From contig NZ_JBGCCH010000001.1 in the NCBI RefSeq assembly GCF_041261205.1, forward strand, positions 682,001 through 746,000: DNA of 64,000 bases. The letters are read 5' to 3'. Shown here in pieces: positions 7,823 to 17,751 of this stretch. Below the pieces are notes generated by a model. It saw only the letters and a program-made list of their open reading frames with translations, did not search any database and was not told where the DNA came from. Position numbers and translations under genes: made by a program. The stretch is from Catenulispora sp. MAP5-51. GTDB lineage: Bacteria > Actinomycetota > Actinomycetes > Streptomycetales > Catenulisporaceae. Positions within the stretch are counted from its first letter, which is position 1. Every line of letters begins with the position of its first letter.

Positions 7823-9073
7823 TCAGCGAGTCCCCGCCCCGGCCGCGCCGAGCCGCACACGCACCAACTCCTCAGCGACCGCCGCCAGTGTCACACCCCG
7901 GCTTTCGGCACTCAGAAGCAACCCGGCCACGGTGTCCTGGATACCGAGAACCCGTTGCAGCGCCTCATCTTCAGCGCACGCTTCGAGCTCAATGCTGACC
8001 GCCTTGATGACGCCGCCGGCACTGGCGATGTAGTCCGGGACCCAGGCGATGCCGCGCTCGTGCAACGCATCGGCGACGTGTGCGACCGCGAGCTGGTTGT
8101 TGGCCGGCCCGACGACGGCCCGGCACCGCAACTCCGGCACGATCTCCTCGGTCAGCACCCCACCGAGCGCGGCCGGGACGACGATGTCGACGTCGGCGGT
8201 CAGCGCCTCGCGCGGATCGGCGCACCATGTCGCGCCGAGGCGATCGGCGAGCGCCTTCTTGCCGGCGTCGATGTCGCTGAGCACGAGGTCGGCACCGGCC
8301 TCGGAGAGCAGCGTCGCGATGCGTGCGCCGACGCTGCCCAGGCCGACGACGGCGAGGCGCAGGCCATGGAGCGGATCCGCGCCGCCGCCGCTGAGCTGAG
8401 CCCTGCCGTTCTGCGCATCGCTGAGCCGCGCGCCGCCGGGCCGAGCCCCGCCCAGCTGCGCATCGCCGAGCTGAGCATCGCCGAGCCGCGCGCCGCTGCG
8501 CTGAGCCCCGCCGATCTGCGCATCGCTGAGCTGAGCATCGCCCAGCCACGCGCCGCCGATCTGAGCCCCGCCGAGCTTCGCGCCCACCGCCCGCAGCGCC
8601 GCAACGGTCCCGGCCGCCGTCGCCGGCGAGGAGTCGCCACTGCCACCCTCCTCGGCCGGCTTGCAGAACACATGCCGCGTCAGCTCCCCGATCACCACCA
8701 TGTCCTGCGGCGAGGTCCCGACATCGGGCCCGGTCGCGTACCGGCCATCCAGCGACTCGATGGCATCGGCGACGTCATGCAGGATCTCGCGCTTACCGGC
8801 CGTCGTGAGCACATGCCCCACCGGCATCGCCACCACCGTCTTGCCACCACCCCGAGCCAACCCCGCCGCCGCGAACTTGGCAGTCATCGCCGCCGACAGC
8901 CGCAGCGCATCCTCCAACCCGTCCTGCCAACGCGCATACCGCCAGATCCGACACCCACCGGCAGCCGGCCCCAAGACCGAAGAATGCATCGCGACAAAGA
9001 TCGGCAACCCGGAACGCACCCCGGTACGAATGAGCACCGACTCGTGATCAGGCCACTGAGGAAAACCGCGCAT
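7823..9073 (-). CDS. vdh: Leu/Val/Phe-type NAD-dependent amino-acid dehydrogenase with pentapeptide-repeat insert
   Basis: A 416-residue enzyme of the Glu/Leu/Phe/Val dehydrogenase family, which oxidatively deaminates branched-chain amino acids to 2-oxoacids. The catalytic lysine is K78 in ARGGGKTVV, and the conserved TGPDVGTSPQDM supplies the catalytic aspartate near residue 117. The NAD-binding motif VVGLGSVGARI comes after the insert. Streptomyces valine dehydrogenases are about 360 residues; the excess is residues 165-229, thirteen five-residue repeats of A(Q/R)LGD type placed between the catalytic and NAD domains. The ATG at 9073 has a GAGAGG site and matches the family start; the frame upstream is unrelated. 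An Lrp regulator lies immediately downstream. Substrate preference between valine and leucine is not certain. Confidence 0.88.
   Translation of the reverse strand: MRGFPQWPDHESVLIRTGVRSGLPIFVAMHSSVLGPAAGGCRIWRYARWQDGLEDALRLSAAMTAKFAAAGLARGGGKTVVAMPVGHVLTTAGKREILHDVADAIESLDGRYATGPDVGTSPQDMVVIGELTRHVFCKPAEEGGSGDSSPATAAGTVAALRAVGAKLGGAQIGGAWLGDAQLSDAQIGGAQRSGARLGDAQLGDAQLGGARPGGARLSDAQNGRAQLSGGGADPLHGLRLAVVGLGSVGARIATLLSEAGADLVLSDIDAGKKALADRLGATWCADPREALTADVDIVVPAALGGVLTEEIVPELRCRAVVGPANNQLAVAHVADALHERGIAWVPDYIASAGGVIKAVSIELEACAEDEALQRVLGIQDTVAGLLLSAESRGVTLAAVAEELVRVRLGAAGAGTR
8387..8581 (-). repeat. 13 x 15-bp in-frame repeat coding pentapeptides
   Basis: Thirteen consecutive 15-bp units inside the dehydrogenase gene, each coding A-(Q/R/K/W)-(L/I/R/P/N)-(G/S)-(G/D/R). 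Typical units are AQLGD, ARLSD and AQIGG. The period is exact, which preserves the reading frame through the insert. The pattern A-x-(L)-x-x resembles the pentapeptide-repeat right-handed beta-helix. Confidence 0.9.
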
Positions 9074-9258
9074 GGAAAAACCGCCTCTCGGACGAACGAC
9101 CGCTTCGACGACCCACGATCGGGCATCCGCCGTGCCCCGCGAGCACCCGCCGAACGAACGGCCGGAATAGCCACCCGGCCGCCGCACGCGAGCGAACGTG
9201 GTTCGGCAAGGCGGGGTGGCCGCCGGTCTAACGTCCGGCGCGACTAGCCTGTCGTGCC

Positions 9259-10455
9259 GTGACTGTTGTCGAGGTTGTGGCGCGCGCAAAAGCGGATGCC
9301 GTACGCGAGATCGAGCAGCTGGTCTGCCACCCGCGGCTTCCGCTGTTCGCCGTCGTGGACGCGGAGCGTCCGGCGATCCACGTCTGGAGCCACGAGGCGG
9401 GGCGCCTGAACGAACTCGCCGCCGTGGGCACAACCTCGGAACCGTACGGCGATTCGTTCGGCTGGGCACGGATGAAGCGGGCCCCGGCTTTGGCATGGCA
9501 TCCGCACCAGCAGCTCCTCGTGGTGTCGACTGAGCTCGGCGGGTCGGTGAAGTGGACGCAGGCTGGGTTCTCCGAGCTCGAAGGTGTGCCGGCCGGCGCG
9601 CGCTACCGCTATCTGGCGTTCAGCCCCGACGGCCGGGCGCTGTGGGGATCACCGTCATCCGCCGGCGGAAAAGACGCGTGGCAGAGCTCTGATGTGATTG
9701 ATCTCGACTCGGGCACCGTCGGCACAGGCCCTCAATGGGACACCGGCGTCGCGGCGCACCCCGGCGGCGGTTTGGTACTCACCCTCGCCAGCGACCAGGG
9801 CGCGACGCTCGGGCTGTTCGCGCGCGTCGATCACGAGTCCGCACCCGGTGCGATGCGCATACTCCGCAGAGCGCTGATCCTCGACGCCGACGGCTACAGC
9901 ACGCCGATCTTCAGCGCGGACGGACGCCATTTCGCGGTTCGGGGCAACGCCTACGGTCACATCCTGGAGGTGTTCGAGTTCCCCTCGCTTCGACGCGTTC
10001 TCGCGACGTCTCTCGACGAGCCCGGTCGGCGCAATCGGGACGACATCGGGTTCGGGGCCCGCCCCGGCGTGCTCTGGATCGGAAGGCCCAACGGAACGCT
10101 TGTCGAACTCGACCTTCAGGCCCAGAGCGCGATCGAACACGACGTCCTGCCCGGCACGCCGTTCTCTGTACTCAGCGCCGCGGCAGCAGGCGATCTCCTC
10201 ATCGCCTCCGACGACGGAGAACTGATGCTGGTATCCGTGATCGCCGACACCGCCCCAGAAGCGGTCGCGGCTTTCCTGGACAGCACCTCCGAGGTCCCCG
10301 ACAACTCCAACCCGGAGCCGCACCTGATCCTGACCAACGGAACTCGCACCTGGGACGCCGAAGGGCTGGAAACCGTCACCGCCGCCGAGGCCACAGATCC
10401 GTCGTGGTTGCAGCTCCAGGCCGCCGTCAACAAAGCACGCGGCACCGCCGACTGA
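9259..10455 (+). CDS. WD40/YVTN-like beta-propeller protein, function unknown
   Basis: A 398-residue protein with a GTG start and no signal peptide, so cytoplasmic. It contains several blade-like repeats: HPRLPLFAVVDAERPAIHVW, WHPHQQLLVVSTELGGSVKW, YLAFSPDGRALWGS and later TPIFSADGRHFAVRGNAYGH. Each has the hydrophobic strand, Ala/Ser-Asp/His-turn and Trp/Val ending of propeller blades. No catalytic motif is seen. It is divergent from the dehydrogenase and convergent with the thioredoxin-reductase-like gene. Such soluble propellers usually act as protein-binding platforms; a partner is not evident here. Confidence 0.7.
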   Translation: MTVVEVVARAKADAVREIEQLVCHPRLPLFAVVDAERPAIHVWSHEAGRLNELAAVGTTSEPYGDSFGWARMKRAPALAWHPHQQLLVVSTELGGSVKWTQAGFSELEGVPAGARYRYLAFSPDGRALWGSPSSAGGKDAWQSSDVIDLDSGTVGTGPQWDTGVAAHPGGGLVLTLASDQGATLGLFARVDHESAPGAMRILRRALILDADGYSTPIFSADGRHFAVRGNAYGHILEVFEFPSLRRVLATSLDEPGRRNRDDIGFGARPGVLWIGRPNGTLVELDLQAQSAIEHDVLPGTPFSVLSAAAAGDLLIASDDGELMLVSVIADTAPEAVAAFLDSTSEVPDNSNPEPHLILTNGTRTWDAEGLETVTAAEATDPSWLQLQAAVNKARGTAD

Positions 10456-10488
10456 GTTTGCCTGCGGCGGCCCCTCGCCACTGACCCC

Positions 10489-11805
10489 TCACCCCGCCAA
10501 ATAGGCGTGCACCAACATCACCGCCATCGACCCCTCCCCCACCGCGCCGGCAACCCGCCGCGCAGACCAAGCGCGCACATCGCCGGCGGCAAAAACCCCG
10601 GGCACCGTGGTCTCCAAGTGATACGGCGCGCGCGCCATAGGCCAGCCCGGTTCGGCAGCACCGGCAGCACCAGCTGCACCGGTGGCAGTCGCAGCACCCG
10701 CAGCACCCGCAGCCGCGATGTCGTTCCCCGTGACCAGGCACCCGTCAGCATCCCGCAGGAAGCGCGGGCCCAGCCAGGCGGTGTCGGGGTCGGCGCCGAT
10801 GAAGGCGAACAGCCAGGTGGCGTCTGCTGTCTCGGTGGTGCCGGTGCGGGTGTCGCGCAGCGTCAGGCGCTCCAGGTGGGTGTCGCCGGCGGCGCCGGCG
10901 ACCTCGGTGTGGGTGCGGACCTCGATCGTGGGGATGGCGTCGATCTGCTTGATCAGGTAGGTCGACATCTCCCGGCCGAGGGAGTCCCCGCGGACCAGGA
11001 GGACCACCTTGCGGGCGCATTCGGAGAAGTAGATCGCGGCCTGGCCCGCCGAGTTGGCGCCGCCGACGATGTAGACGTCGTGGCCGGTGCACAGGGGTGC
11101 CTCGGTGAGGGCGGCGAAGTAGTAGACGCCGCGGCCGGCGTAGTCGGCGACGCCGGGGGCGTGCAGGGTGCGGGTGTTCGCGCCGGTCGCGATGATCAGC
11201 GCGCGGCCGGCGACGCTGCCGCCGTCGGTGAAGCCGACCGTGAAGCCGCCGCCGGCGCGGTCTTGCAGGGTGTTCGCGTGCCGGGTCAGGACGAGTTCGG
11301 CCCCGAACTTGGTCGCCTGCCTGCGTGCGCGGTCGGCCAGGTCCGCACCGGAGATGCCGTCGGGGAAGCCGAGGTAGTTCTCGATCCGCGAGGTGAGGCC
11401 CGACTGCCCGCCGATCGCCCACCGTTCGACCACCACGGTGCGCAGCCCCTCCGAGGCCCCGTAGACGGCCGCCGCCATCCCGGCCGGGCCGGCGCCGACG
11501 ACCACCAGGTCGTACACCTCGCCGCCGGGATCGGTGTGCAGGCCGAGCCACTCGGCGACCGGTTCGAGCCCGCGCGGCCGCGACGCGCGCAGCACGCGTC
11601 CCGCGTCGTCGATCAGTACCGGGGTGTCCGCGGCGGCCAGACCATGGTCGGCCAGTACCTGTGCGCCGAGCGGGTCGGCGGGCCGCAGCCAGGTGTAGGG
11701 GACCTCGCTGCGGGTCAGGAAGGTCCGCAGCACCGAGCATTCCGGCGACCACTGATCGCCGACAAGGGTCACGGCCGGCCGCGCCTCGTTCTCCTCAGCA
11801 GGCAT
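10489..11805 (-). CDS. Thioredoxin-reductase-like FAD/NAD(P) oxidoreductase with N-terminal thioredoxin-like domain
   Basis: A 438-residue cytoplasmic flavoprotein. Residues 1-90 look thioredoxin/glutaredoxin-like (VTLVGDQWSPECSVLRTFL) but with one cysteine only. From about 97, VVVGAGPAGMAAAVYGASEG is the FAD motif. IGGQSGLTSRIENYLGFP matches thioredoxin-reductase-like flavoproteins, yet the redox CxxC that normally follows the NADPH domain is absent. VGGANSAGQAAIYFS is the NADPH motif and the C-terminus has GVFAAGDVR. An Ala/Gly run (around GAAGAATATGAAGAAGAA) is inserted near residue 385. The missing disulphide means it should not be a classical thioredoxin reductase; a ferredoxin-NADP- or monooxygenase-like reductase role is more likely. 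Confidence 0.82.
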   Translation of the reverse strand: MPAEENEARPAVTLVGDQWSPECSVLRTFLTRSEVPYTWLRPADPLGAQVLADHGLAAADTPVLIDDAGRVLRASRPRGLEPVAEWLGLHTDPGGEVYDLVVVGAGPAGMAAAVYGASEGLRTVVVERWAIGGQSGLTSRIENYLGFPDGISGADLADRARRQATKFGAELVLTRHANTLQDRAGGGFTVGFTDGGSVAGRALIIATGANTRTLHAPGVADYAGRGVYYFAALTEAPLCTGHDVYIVGGANSAGQAAIYFSECARKVVLLVRGDSLGREMSTYLIKQIDAIPTIEVRTHTEVAGAAGDTHLERLTLRDTRTGTTETADATWLFAFIGADPDTAWLGPRFLRDADGCLVTGNDIAAAGAAGAATATGAAGAAGAAEPGWPMARAPYHLETTVPGVFAAGDVRAWSARRVAGAVGEGSMAVMLVHAYLAG

Positions 11806-11855
11806 ACCATCGACAGTAGAACGGGTTGCCGCCGGACGCATGGCACAGTTGGTCC

Positions 11856-12374
11856 GTGACTCCGCTGATCGACTTCGCCGACCAAGCGCTCATCAACTTC
11901 CTCGAGCACGACTTCGTGCCTCCCTCGCACCACGGCTTTCGCTGGATCAACATCAAACGGTTCCGGATACCGGCCGCCCCGGCCGACGAGCGCCTGCTGA
12001 GCACGCTCATCGACGACGGCCAGTTCGAGGACGGATACATCGGCGGGGGCGCCGACCCCGGCAGCGGCGTCCACGGCCCCTACCACCTCGGCCGCATCAC
12101 CCCCGCCGCCTACCAGGCCGTGGACGTGGACACCGCGATCGGCGAGCTCGACACGTGGGCCCGCCAGCTGGGCGCTCTGCCTCCGACCCTGGCCGACGTG
12201 CTGGAGGAAGAGGTCTACGCGCCCATCCGCCGGGCGGGGAGCCGGTACCGCCTCGCCGAACTCGGCCAGGACGCGATGCACGACCTGGGCTTCATTCCCG
12301 CCGAATTCCACGAGATCGTCATCGTGGCGCCCGAGGTACACCTGCTGACGCTGATCGTCGCCGCCGACGACTGA
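11856..12374 (+). CDS. Hypothetical protein
   Basis: A 172-residue soluble acidic protein that I do not recognise. The GTG at 11856 is chosen because protein-like composition begins there (MTPLIDFADQALINFLEHDF); an upstream TTG would add ten residues. It has no signal peptide, membrane helix or clear catalytic motif. The reading frame has normal actinomycete third-position GC and a folded-protein composition. It is divergent from the thioredoxin-reductase-like gene with about 50 bp between starts, so the two may share a control region. Confidence 0.6.
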   Translation: MTPLIDFADQALINFLEHDFVPPSHHGFRWINIKRFRIPAAPADERLLSTLIDDGQFEDGYIGGGADPGSGVHGPYHLGRITPAAYQAVDVDTAIGELDTWARQLGALPPTLADVLEEEVYAPIRRAGSRYRLAELGQDAMHDLGFIPAEFHEIVIVAPEVHLLTLIVAADD

Positions 12375-12513
12375 GGAGCCGGTCGCCGGCCGCTGCTACG
12401 GCGACTGATCCCCAGTCCGGCCCTCCGCTCTGTGGTGGGCACCATGACGCTGCCGGCAACGTCTACATCGACCTGCCGTTCTTCCCCCCGTGACGAGAAC
12501 GAGTAGCCACTGC

Positions 12514-13302
12514 TTAGGAGTGGAACTCCCCCGCGTCCACGTTCAGGCTCTGCCCGGTGATCGCCCTTGCCAGGTCGGAGGCCAGGAACAGGACCGCGTT
12601 GGCCACGTCGCCGGGGTCGGGCAGCCGCCGCAGGTCGAACGCGGCGGCCGTCTCGGCGTAGACGTTCTCGACGCTCACCCCGCGCTCAGCGGCCTGATAC
12701 GCGAACCAGCTCTTCAGGCCCTCGGTCCAGATGTAGTTCGGCACCACGGTGTTCACCCGGACGCCGCCGGGGCCCAGTTCGGTGGCCAGGCTGCTGCCCA
12801 GGGAGCGCAGCGCCGACTTCGAGGCCTTGTACGCGCCGAAGTTCGGGCGGGAGTGGTGTACGACCGCCGAGCTGACCATCACGATCGAGCCCGCGCTCGC
12901 GGTCAACGTCGGGGCAAGCAGCTGCACCAGACGGAGCGCGGCCAGCGCGTCGGTCTCCAGGGAGGTGCGCACGGCGTCCAGGTCCATCGTGGCCAGGTCG
13001 CCCATCGTCGGGGGCGCGAAGGCGTTGCTGACGAACACGTCGACGCGGCCGAAGGCGTCCAGTGCGCGCTCGGTCAGAGCCCTGCAGGACTCCGGGTCGA
13101 GGATGTCGGTGGGGACGGCCAGCGCGCGCCGGCCGTGTGCCTCGACCTCGGCGGCCACCGTCTTCAGGATCGTCTCGGTGCGGGCGGCCAGGACGACGTC
13201 GGCTCCGGCCGCGGCGCCGCGCACGGCGATCTCGCGGCCCAGGCCCGGGCCGACGCCGGAGACCAGCATGACTCTTTCGGGGAGCATCGTGTCGGGGAGC
13301 AT
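12514..13302 (-). CDS. Short-chain dehydrogenase/reductase (SDR)
   Basis: A 262-residue classical SDR that would oxidise or reduce an alcohol/ketone with NAD(P). The cofactor motif is GVGPGLG near residue 16. The catalytic serine is in VMVSSAVV and the Tyr-Lys pair in YKASK, with the usual spacing. An AGAGG ribosome site precedes the ATG. It is the last gene of a minus-strand run that starts with the ECF sigma factor: BBE oxidase, RibD-like reductase, then this gene after 25 bp. It is therefore likely co-expressed in a small redox pathway. Substrate unknown. Confidence 0.9.
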   Translation of the reverse strand: MLPDTMLPERVMLVSGVGPGLGREIAVRGAAAGADVVLAARTETILKTVAAEVEAHGRRALAVPTDILDPESCRALTERALDAFGRVDVFVSNAFAPPTMGDLATMDLDAVRTSLETDALAALRLVQLLAPTLTASAGSIVMVSSAVVHHSRPNFGAYKASKSALRSLGSSLATELGPGGVRVNTVVPNYIWTEGLKSWFAYQAAERGVSVENVYAETAAAFDLRRLPDPGDVANAVLFLASDLARAITGQSLNVDAGEFHS

Positions 13303-13327
13303 CTTCGACCTCTTCCTTACTAGTGGC

Positions 13328-13960
13328 CTACTTGATGACGCGGTGGACGATGTGGGTCACGCCGGATGACAGCTCCACCCGCGCGGTGGCCAGCATGATC
13401 GAGGGATCCGTGGGCCGGGCGAACAACGGGACGCCGCCGCCGAGGAGCATCGGCACGACGTGCAGACGCAGTTCGTCCAGCAGCCCGGCGGCCAGGCACG
13501 AGGAGATCACGCGTCCGCCGCCCATGACCGCGACGTCCTTCGAGCCCGCCGCAGCGATCGCCCGGCGCACGGCCGTGGCGACGCCCTCGTCGACGAACTC
13601 GAAGTCGGTGCCGCCGGACATCCGGCGCGGAGGCAGCGGCCGGTGCGTCACGACGAACACCGGCATGTGGAACGGAGGCTCGTCGCCCCAGGCCTTCTCG
13701 CCGTGGTCGAACATGCGGCGGCCGATCACCGCCGCGCCGGTGCGCGCGAAGAAGTCACCCATGATGTCGGCGGGGGTGCGGTGCTCCCCTTCTTCGCCGC
13801 GCTCGCGGCCGTCGGCCTGGGCCTGCCAGGATTCGAGGTCGAAGAGCCAGCGGTGCAGGCGCTCGCCGCCGATGCCCAGCGGGTGGCGGTCGGGGCCGTC
13901 GTCGGGGCCGGCGACGAAGCCGTCGAGGGACACGGAGATGTCCGCGATCACCTGGGTCAT
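13328..13960 (-). CDS. RibD/dihydrofolate-reductase-like protein
   Basis: A 210-residue protein of the RibD C-terminal/DHFR fold. It begins MTQVIADISVSLDGFVAGPD, the typical first strand and loop, and has VMGGGRVISSCLAAGLLDEL, the conserved glycine-rich NADPH-binding segment. The family includes many actinomycete DHFR-like reductases of unknown substrate beside true riboflavin enzymes. The genome's own ribD is expected elsewhere. The start overlaps the BBE oxidase stop by 4 bp (ATGA), so it is translationally coupled to it. Confidence 0.87.
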   Translation of the reverse strand: MTQVIADISVSLDGFVAGPDDGPDRHPLGIGGERLHRWLFDLESWQAQADGRERGEEGEHRTPADIMGDFFARTGAAVIGRRMFDHGEKAWGDEPPFHMPVFVVTHRPLPPRRMSGGTDFEFVDEGVATAVRRAIAAAGSKDVAVMGGGRVISSCLAAGLLDELRLHVVPMLLGGGVPLFARPTDPSIMLATARVELSSGVTHIVHRVIK

Positions 13961-15372
13961 GACTGCTCCAGGGAGTGGGCTGCGACCGCGGAAGCACAGG
14001 TCTCCGGCATGGCGTCACCGCGGAACAGGCCGTCGGGATCAACGCGCGCCCGGACGCCCTCGACCGCGAGGATGTCGGCCTCGGACAGGTGCCCGCGCGG
14101 CCGGTCCAGGCCCTTGACGAAGCCCGGCGCGGTCCGGCCGGTGTCCCAGGGGGCCAGGGCGGCGCGCATCGTGTCGCAGTGGCCGATGATCTCGGCCGGT
14201 GTGCCGCGCAGCTCCGGAACACCGGCGCCCATGTAGGCGAAGCGCTCGGCGAAGTGGTTCAGCGCGCCGCCGGAGGGGTCCGGGACAGCCATCCGGCCGC
14301 CGAGCTGCCGCAGCTCGGCGACGATCAGCGGGGAGTCAGAACCAGTGCCAGTGCCGGAGCCGGGGCCGGTCGTGCGCAGGAAGGCGGCGATGCCGTCGCG
14401 GCCCGGTTCGGAGAGCAGGAAGTGGTCGCCGATGAAGGTGCCGGGCTCGTCGGGGTCCATGTGGACTTCAGGGACGGTCTCGGGGCCGGTGTCCTGCCAG
14501 GTGTCCAGGACCGGTTCGCCGATCGCGCGCAGCGGCGCCAAGAGTTCCTCGGCATGCGCGGCGCCGAGCGCGACGCCGGCCATGCACACCACCGGGCCGC
14601 CCTTGAGCATCGGCGGGATCATCGGCAGGTCCGGGAGGTTCATCACGCGCAGGGAGGTCGAGACCTCCTCGGGTGCGCGCAGCGTCCAGTCGTACCAGGC
14701 TTCGACGACGGCCTCGGCGTGCGCCCACGACCAGAAGGCGGCCCCGGTGACCAGCTCGGCGACCGGGAACAGCGCGAGCTCGACGGCGGTCACGACACCG
14801 AGGCCGCCACCGCCGCCGCGCAGAGCCCAGAACAGCTCAGGGTCCTGCGTCAGGCTGACCCGCCGCAGCCGGCCCTCCGCGGTGACCAGCTCGATCGCCC
14901 GGACGTGGTTGGCGGCCAGGCCGAACTTGCGGCCGTAGAGGCTGACGCCGCCGTGCAGCAGGTAGCCGACCGCTCCGACGGTGCCGGAAGTACCGTGCGC
15001 GGCCACGAGTCCGTGCGGTGCGGCGGCGTGGACGACCTCGTTCCACGACGTGCCGGCGGGGATGTGGGCAAGGCGGCGCTCGGCGTCGATCTCGACCCCG
15101 CCGCCCAGGACCGGCCGGATGAGGACGGCGCCGTCCATCGGCGTGGCGGCGGCGGCCGAGTGTCCGGTGGTGTGGACGCGCACGCCCTGCCCGCGCGCCG
15201 CCGCGTAGCCGATCGCGGCCTGCACGTCGGCGACGCTGGTGGCGGTGACCGCCGCGGCGGGGTGGGCCGGTCCGGCGAGGTTGTAGACGGCGGTCGCCTC
15301 GTCGTAGGCGGGATCGCCCGCAAAGGCGATGCCAAGGGCGATGGTCGGCGGCGCGTGGACGGCTTCTGACAT
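13957..15372 (-). CDS. FAD-linked oxidase (berberine-bridge-enzyme family), probably monocovalent
   Basis: A 471-residue flavin oxidase that would oxidise an alcohol, sugar or polyketide substrate with O2. The PP-loop FAD-binding domain carries VHTTGHSAAAA, whose histidine is the usual 8-alpha attachment point. The second attachment cysteine of bicovalent members is absent: the equivalent segment reads GTSGTVGAVGYLLHGGVS. The C-terminus has the BBE substrate lid ending in a VDPDGLFRGD-like motif. The ATG at 15372 is preferred over an in-frame start 60 bases upstream. It is followed with a 4-bp overlap by the RibD-like reductase and preceded by the beta-prime-like gene. Another BBE enzyme, with both attachment sites, is encoded at 17752. 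Confidence 0.88.
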   Translation of the reverse strand: MSEAVHAPPTIALGIAFAGDPAYDEATAVYNLAGPAHPAAAVTATSVADVQAAIGYAAARGQGVRVHTTGHSAAAATPMDGAVLIRPVLGGGVEIDAERRLAHIPAGTSWNEVVHAAAPHGLVAAHGTSGTVGAVGYLLHGGVSLYGRKFGLAANHVRAIELVTAEGRLRRVSLTQDPELFWALRGGGGGLGVVTAVELALFPVAELVTGAAFWSWAHAEAVVEAWYDWTLRAPEEVSTSLRVMNLPDLPMIPPMLKGGPVVCMAGVALGAAHAEELLAPLRAIGEPVLDTWQDTGPETVPEVHMDPDEPGTFIGDHFLLSEPGRDGIAAFLRTTGPGSGTGTGSDSPLIVAELRQLGGRMAVPDPSGGALNHFAERFAYMGAGVPELRGTPAEIIGHCDTMRAALAPWDTGRTAPGFVKGLDRPRGHLSEADILAVEGVRARVDPDGLFRGDAMPETCASAVAAHSLEQS

Positions 15373-15471
15373 GGCGGCTCGGCCCCTTCCTGCTCGCCTC
15401 TCAGCGTGCGGGCCGGGGTACCGCGGTCTCATCCGCCAACGTGCTCAGCGTGGCCGTGGGGCCGGCGAGTC

Positions 15472-16242
15472 CTACTGCGGCAGCACCCCGCCGTTGTCGG
15501 CGATGGCCAGGGCCACGGCGACGCTCATGAACAGCGGCCGGCCCGCGGACATGTAGTTCCTGCCGTCGGCCTTCCCCTGCTCCGAGGCCCTCTGGTTGTC
15601 GTGCATGAAGACCTCGTGGCTGACAACAGCCCCCGTCGACAACCGCGCGCCGGGCGGCAGGTCGGCACCGGCCTCGACCACCTTCACGGCACCGAACAGC
15701 AACCGCACCACCTGGTCGGCGTCCTCCGCGCTCAGTCCGGTCGCCTGCGACAAGCGGCCGGTACCGTTGGCGATCGCGGGCTTCGTGCCCCAGACGCGCT
15801 GGATGTCGCCGAGGTACACCGGGCCGTCGGTCAAGGCGTCGCCGACCTTCACCGGCGCGCCGTCCGCGACACGCAGGGTGCGCCCGCCGAGCCGGGTGTA
15901 ACGCCAGGCCTCCGGGTCGCTCCATCGATACCTGTCGGCTCTAATGCACCGCGATCCGCCGAGGTCGTCGGTCACCCGGCGGGCCCGCGGGCGGAAGTCG
16001 GGCCTGAATGGTGAGACGGTCAGCAGGACGCCATCCTCCCAGTGGTGGACGTAGCCGTCGTTGGCCGCGACCCAGGCGCGCCTTCGCGTGCTGGCCAGAA
16101 GCAGGGTGCGAACGGCGCTGGGCTGCCGTGTTCCGGCGATCGCGGCGAGGATGCGGTCGGAGTCCGCCTCGGGGACGCATGTCAGGGTCATCAGCCGAGT
16201 CAGGTCGGCGAGGAGTGCGTGGTCGGTGAACACGCCGGCCAC
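15472..16242 (-). CDS. Free-standing protein resembling a C-terminal part of RNA polymerase beta-prime
   Basis: A 256-residue protein with a GTG start. Residues 119-249 follow, in order, segments of bacterial RpoC just before and into the trigger-loop helix. RVADGAPVKVGDALTDGP matches the V-x-E/D-G-x-x-V-x-x-G-D-x-(I/L)-(S/T)-D-G-P segment. DIQRVWG follows at the position of DIL-x-(L/I)-x-G. DADQVVRLLFGAVKVVEAG matches the KHIEVIVRQML-R region, and LSTGAVVSHEVF with a following N-R-x-x-x-x-x-G-K pattern matches the L-x-G-E-x-V segment. The catalytic aspartates and the rest of the trigger loop are absent. The N-terminal 110 residues are not recognised. It starts 12 bp after an ECF42 sigma gene, so the two are very likely cotranscribed. 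Assignment is by eye and is a hypothesis; the resemblance is collinear over about 130 residues. Confidence 0.6.
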   Translation of the reverse strand: MAGVFTDHALLADLTRLMTLTCVPEADSDRILAAIAGTRQPSAVRTLLLASTRRRAWVAANDGYVHHWEDGVLLTVSPFRPDFRPRARRVTDDLGGSRCIRADRYRWSDPEAWRYTRLGGRTLRVADGAPVKVGDALTDGPVYLGDIQRVWGTKPAIANGTGRLSQATGLSAEDADQVVRLLFGAVKVVEAGADLPPGARLSTGAVVSHEVFMHDNQRASEQGKADGRNYMSAGRPLFMSVAVALAIADNGGVLPQ

Positions 16243-16254
16243 TATGTCAGCCGC

Positions 16255-17553
<1,299 letters not shown>

Positions 17554-17670
17554 CAGCTCATTGTATATGCGCGGGGCCGCACGGCCCGCCGGGACATGCG
17601 CGAGCGCACACGGCGAGATGCCCCCGGAGGCGGGCCGGTGGCACGGTCGGGGCAGGGACCGCGCAGCAGT

Positions 17671-17730
17671 TCAAGCACCGGATCAAGCATCAAATCAAGC
17701 ACCGGATCAAGCACCGGATCAAGCACCGCC
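17671..17730. repeat. Five tandem 12-bp repeats in the sigma/BBE intergenic region
   Basis: Five exact-period units of TCAAGCACCGGA type (17671, 17683, 17695, 17707, 17719); unit 2 diverges at its last five bases. They lie between the divergent ECF sigma and BBE genes and end 9 bp before the AGGAGG-like ribosome site of the latter. The period is a multiple of three but no gene is expected to be translated here, so a regulatory or slippage origin is likely. Confidence 0.85.
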
Positions 17731-17751
17731 CGAACCGCCGAGGAGGCCGCC

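Noticed and set aside
17671-17730. Possible CRISPR array from tandem repeats
   Set aside because: Units are directly adjacent with no spacers and no cas gene is near; same for the 10-bp and 15-bp arrays.
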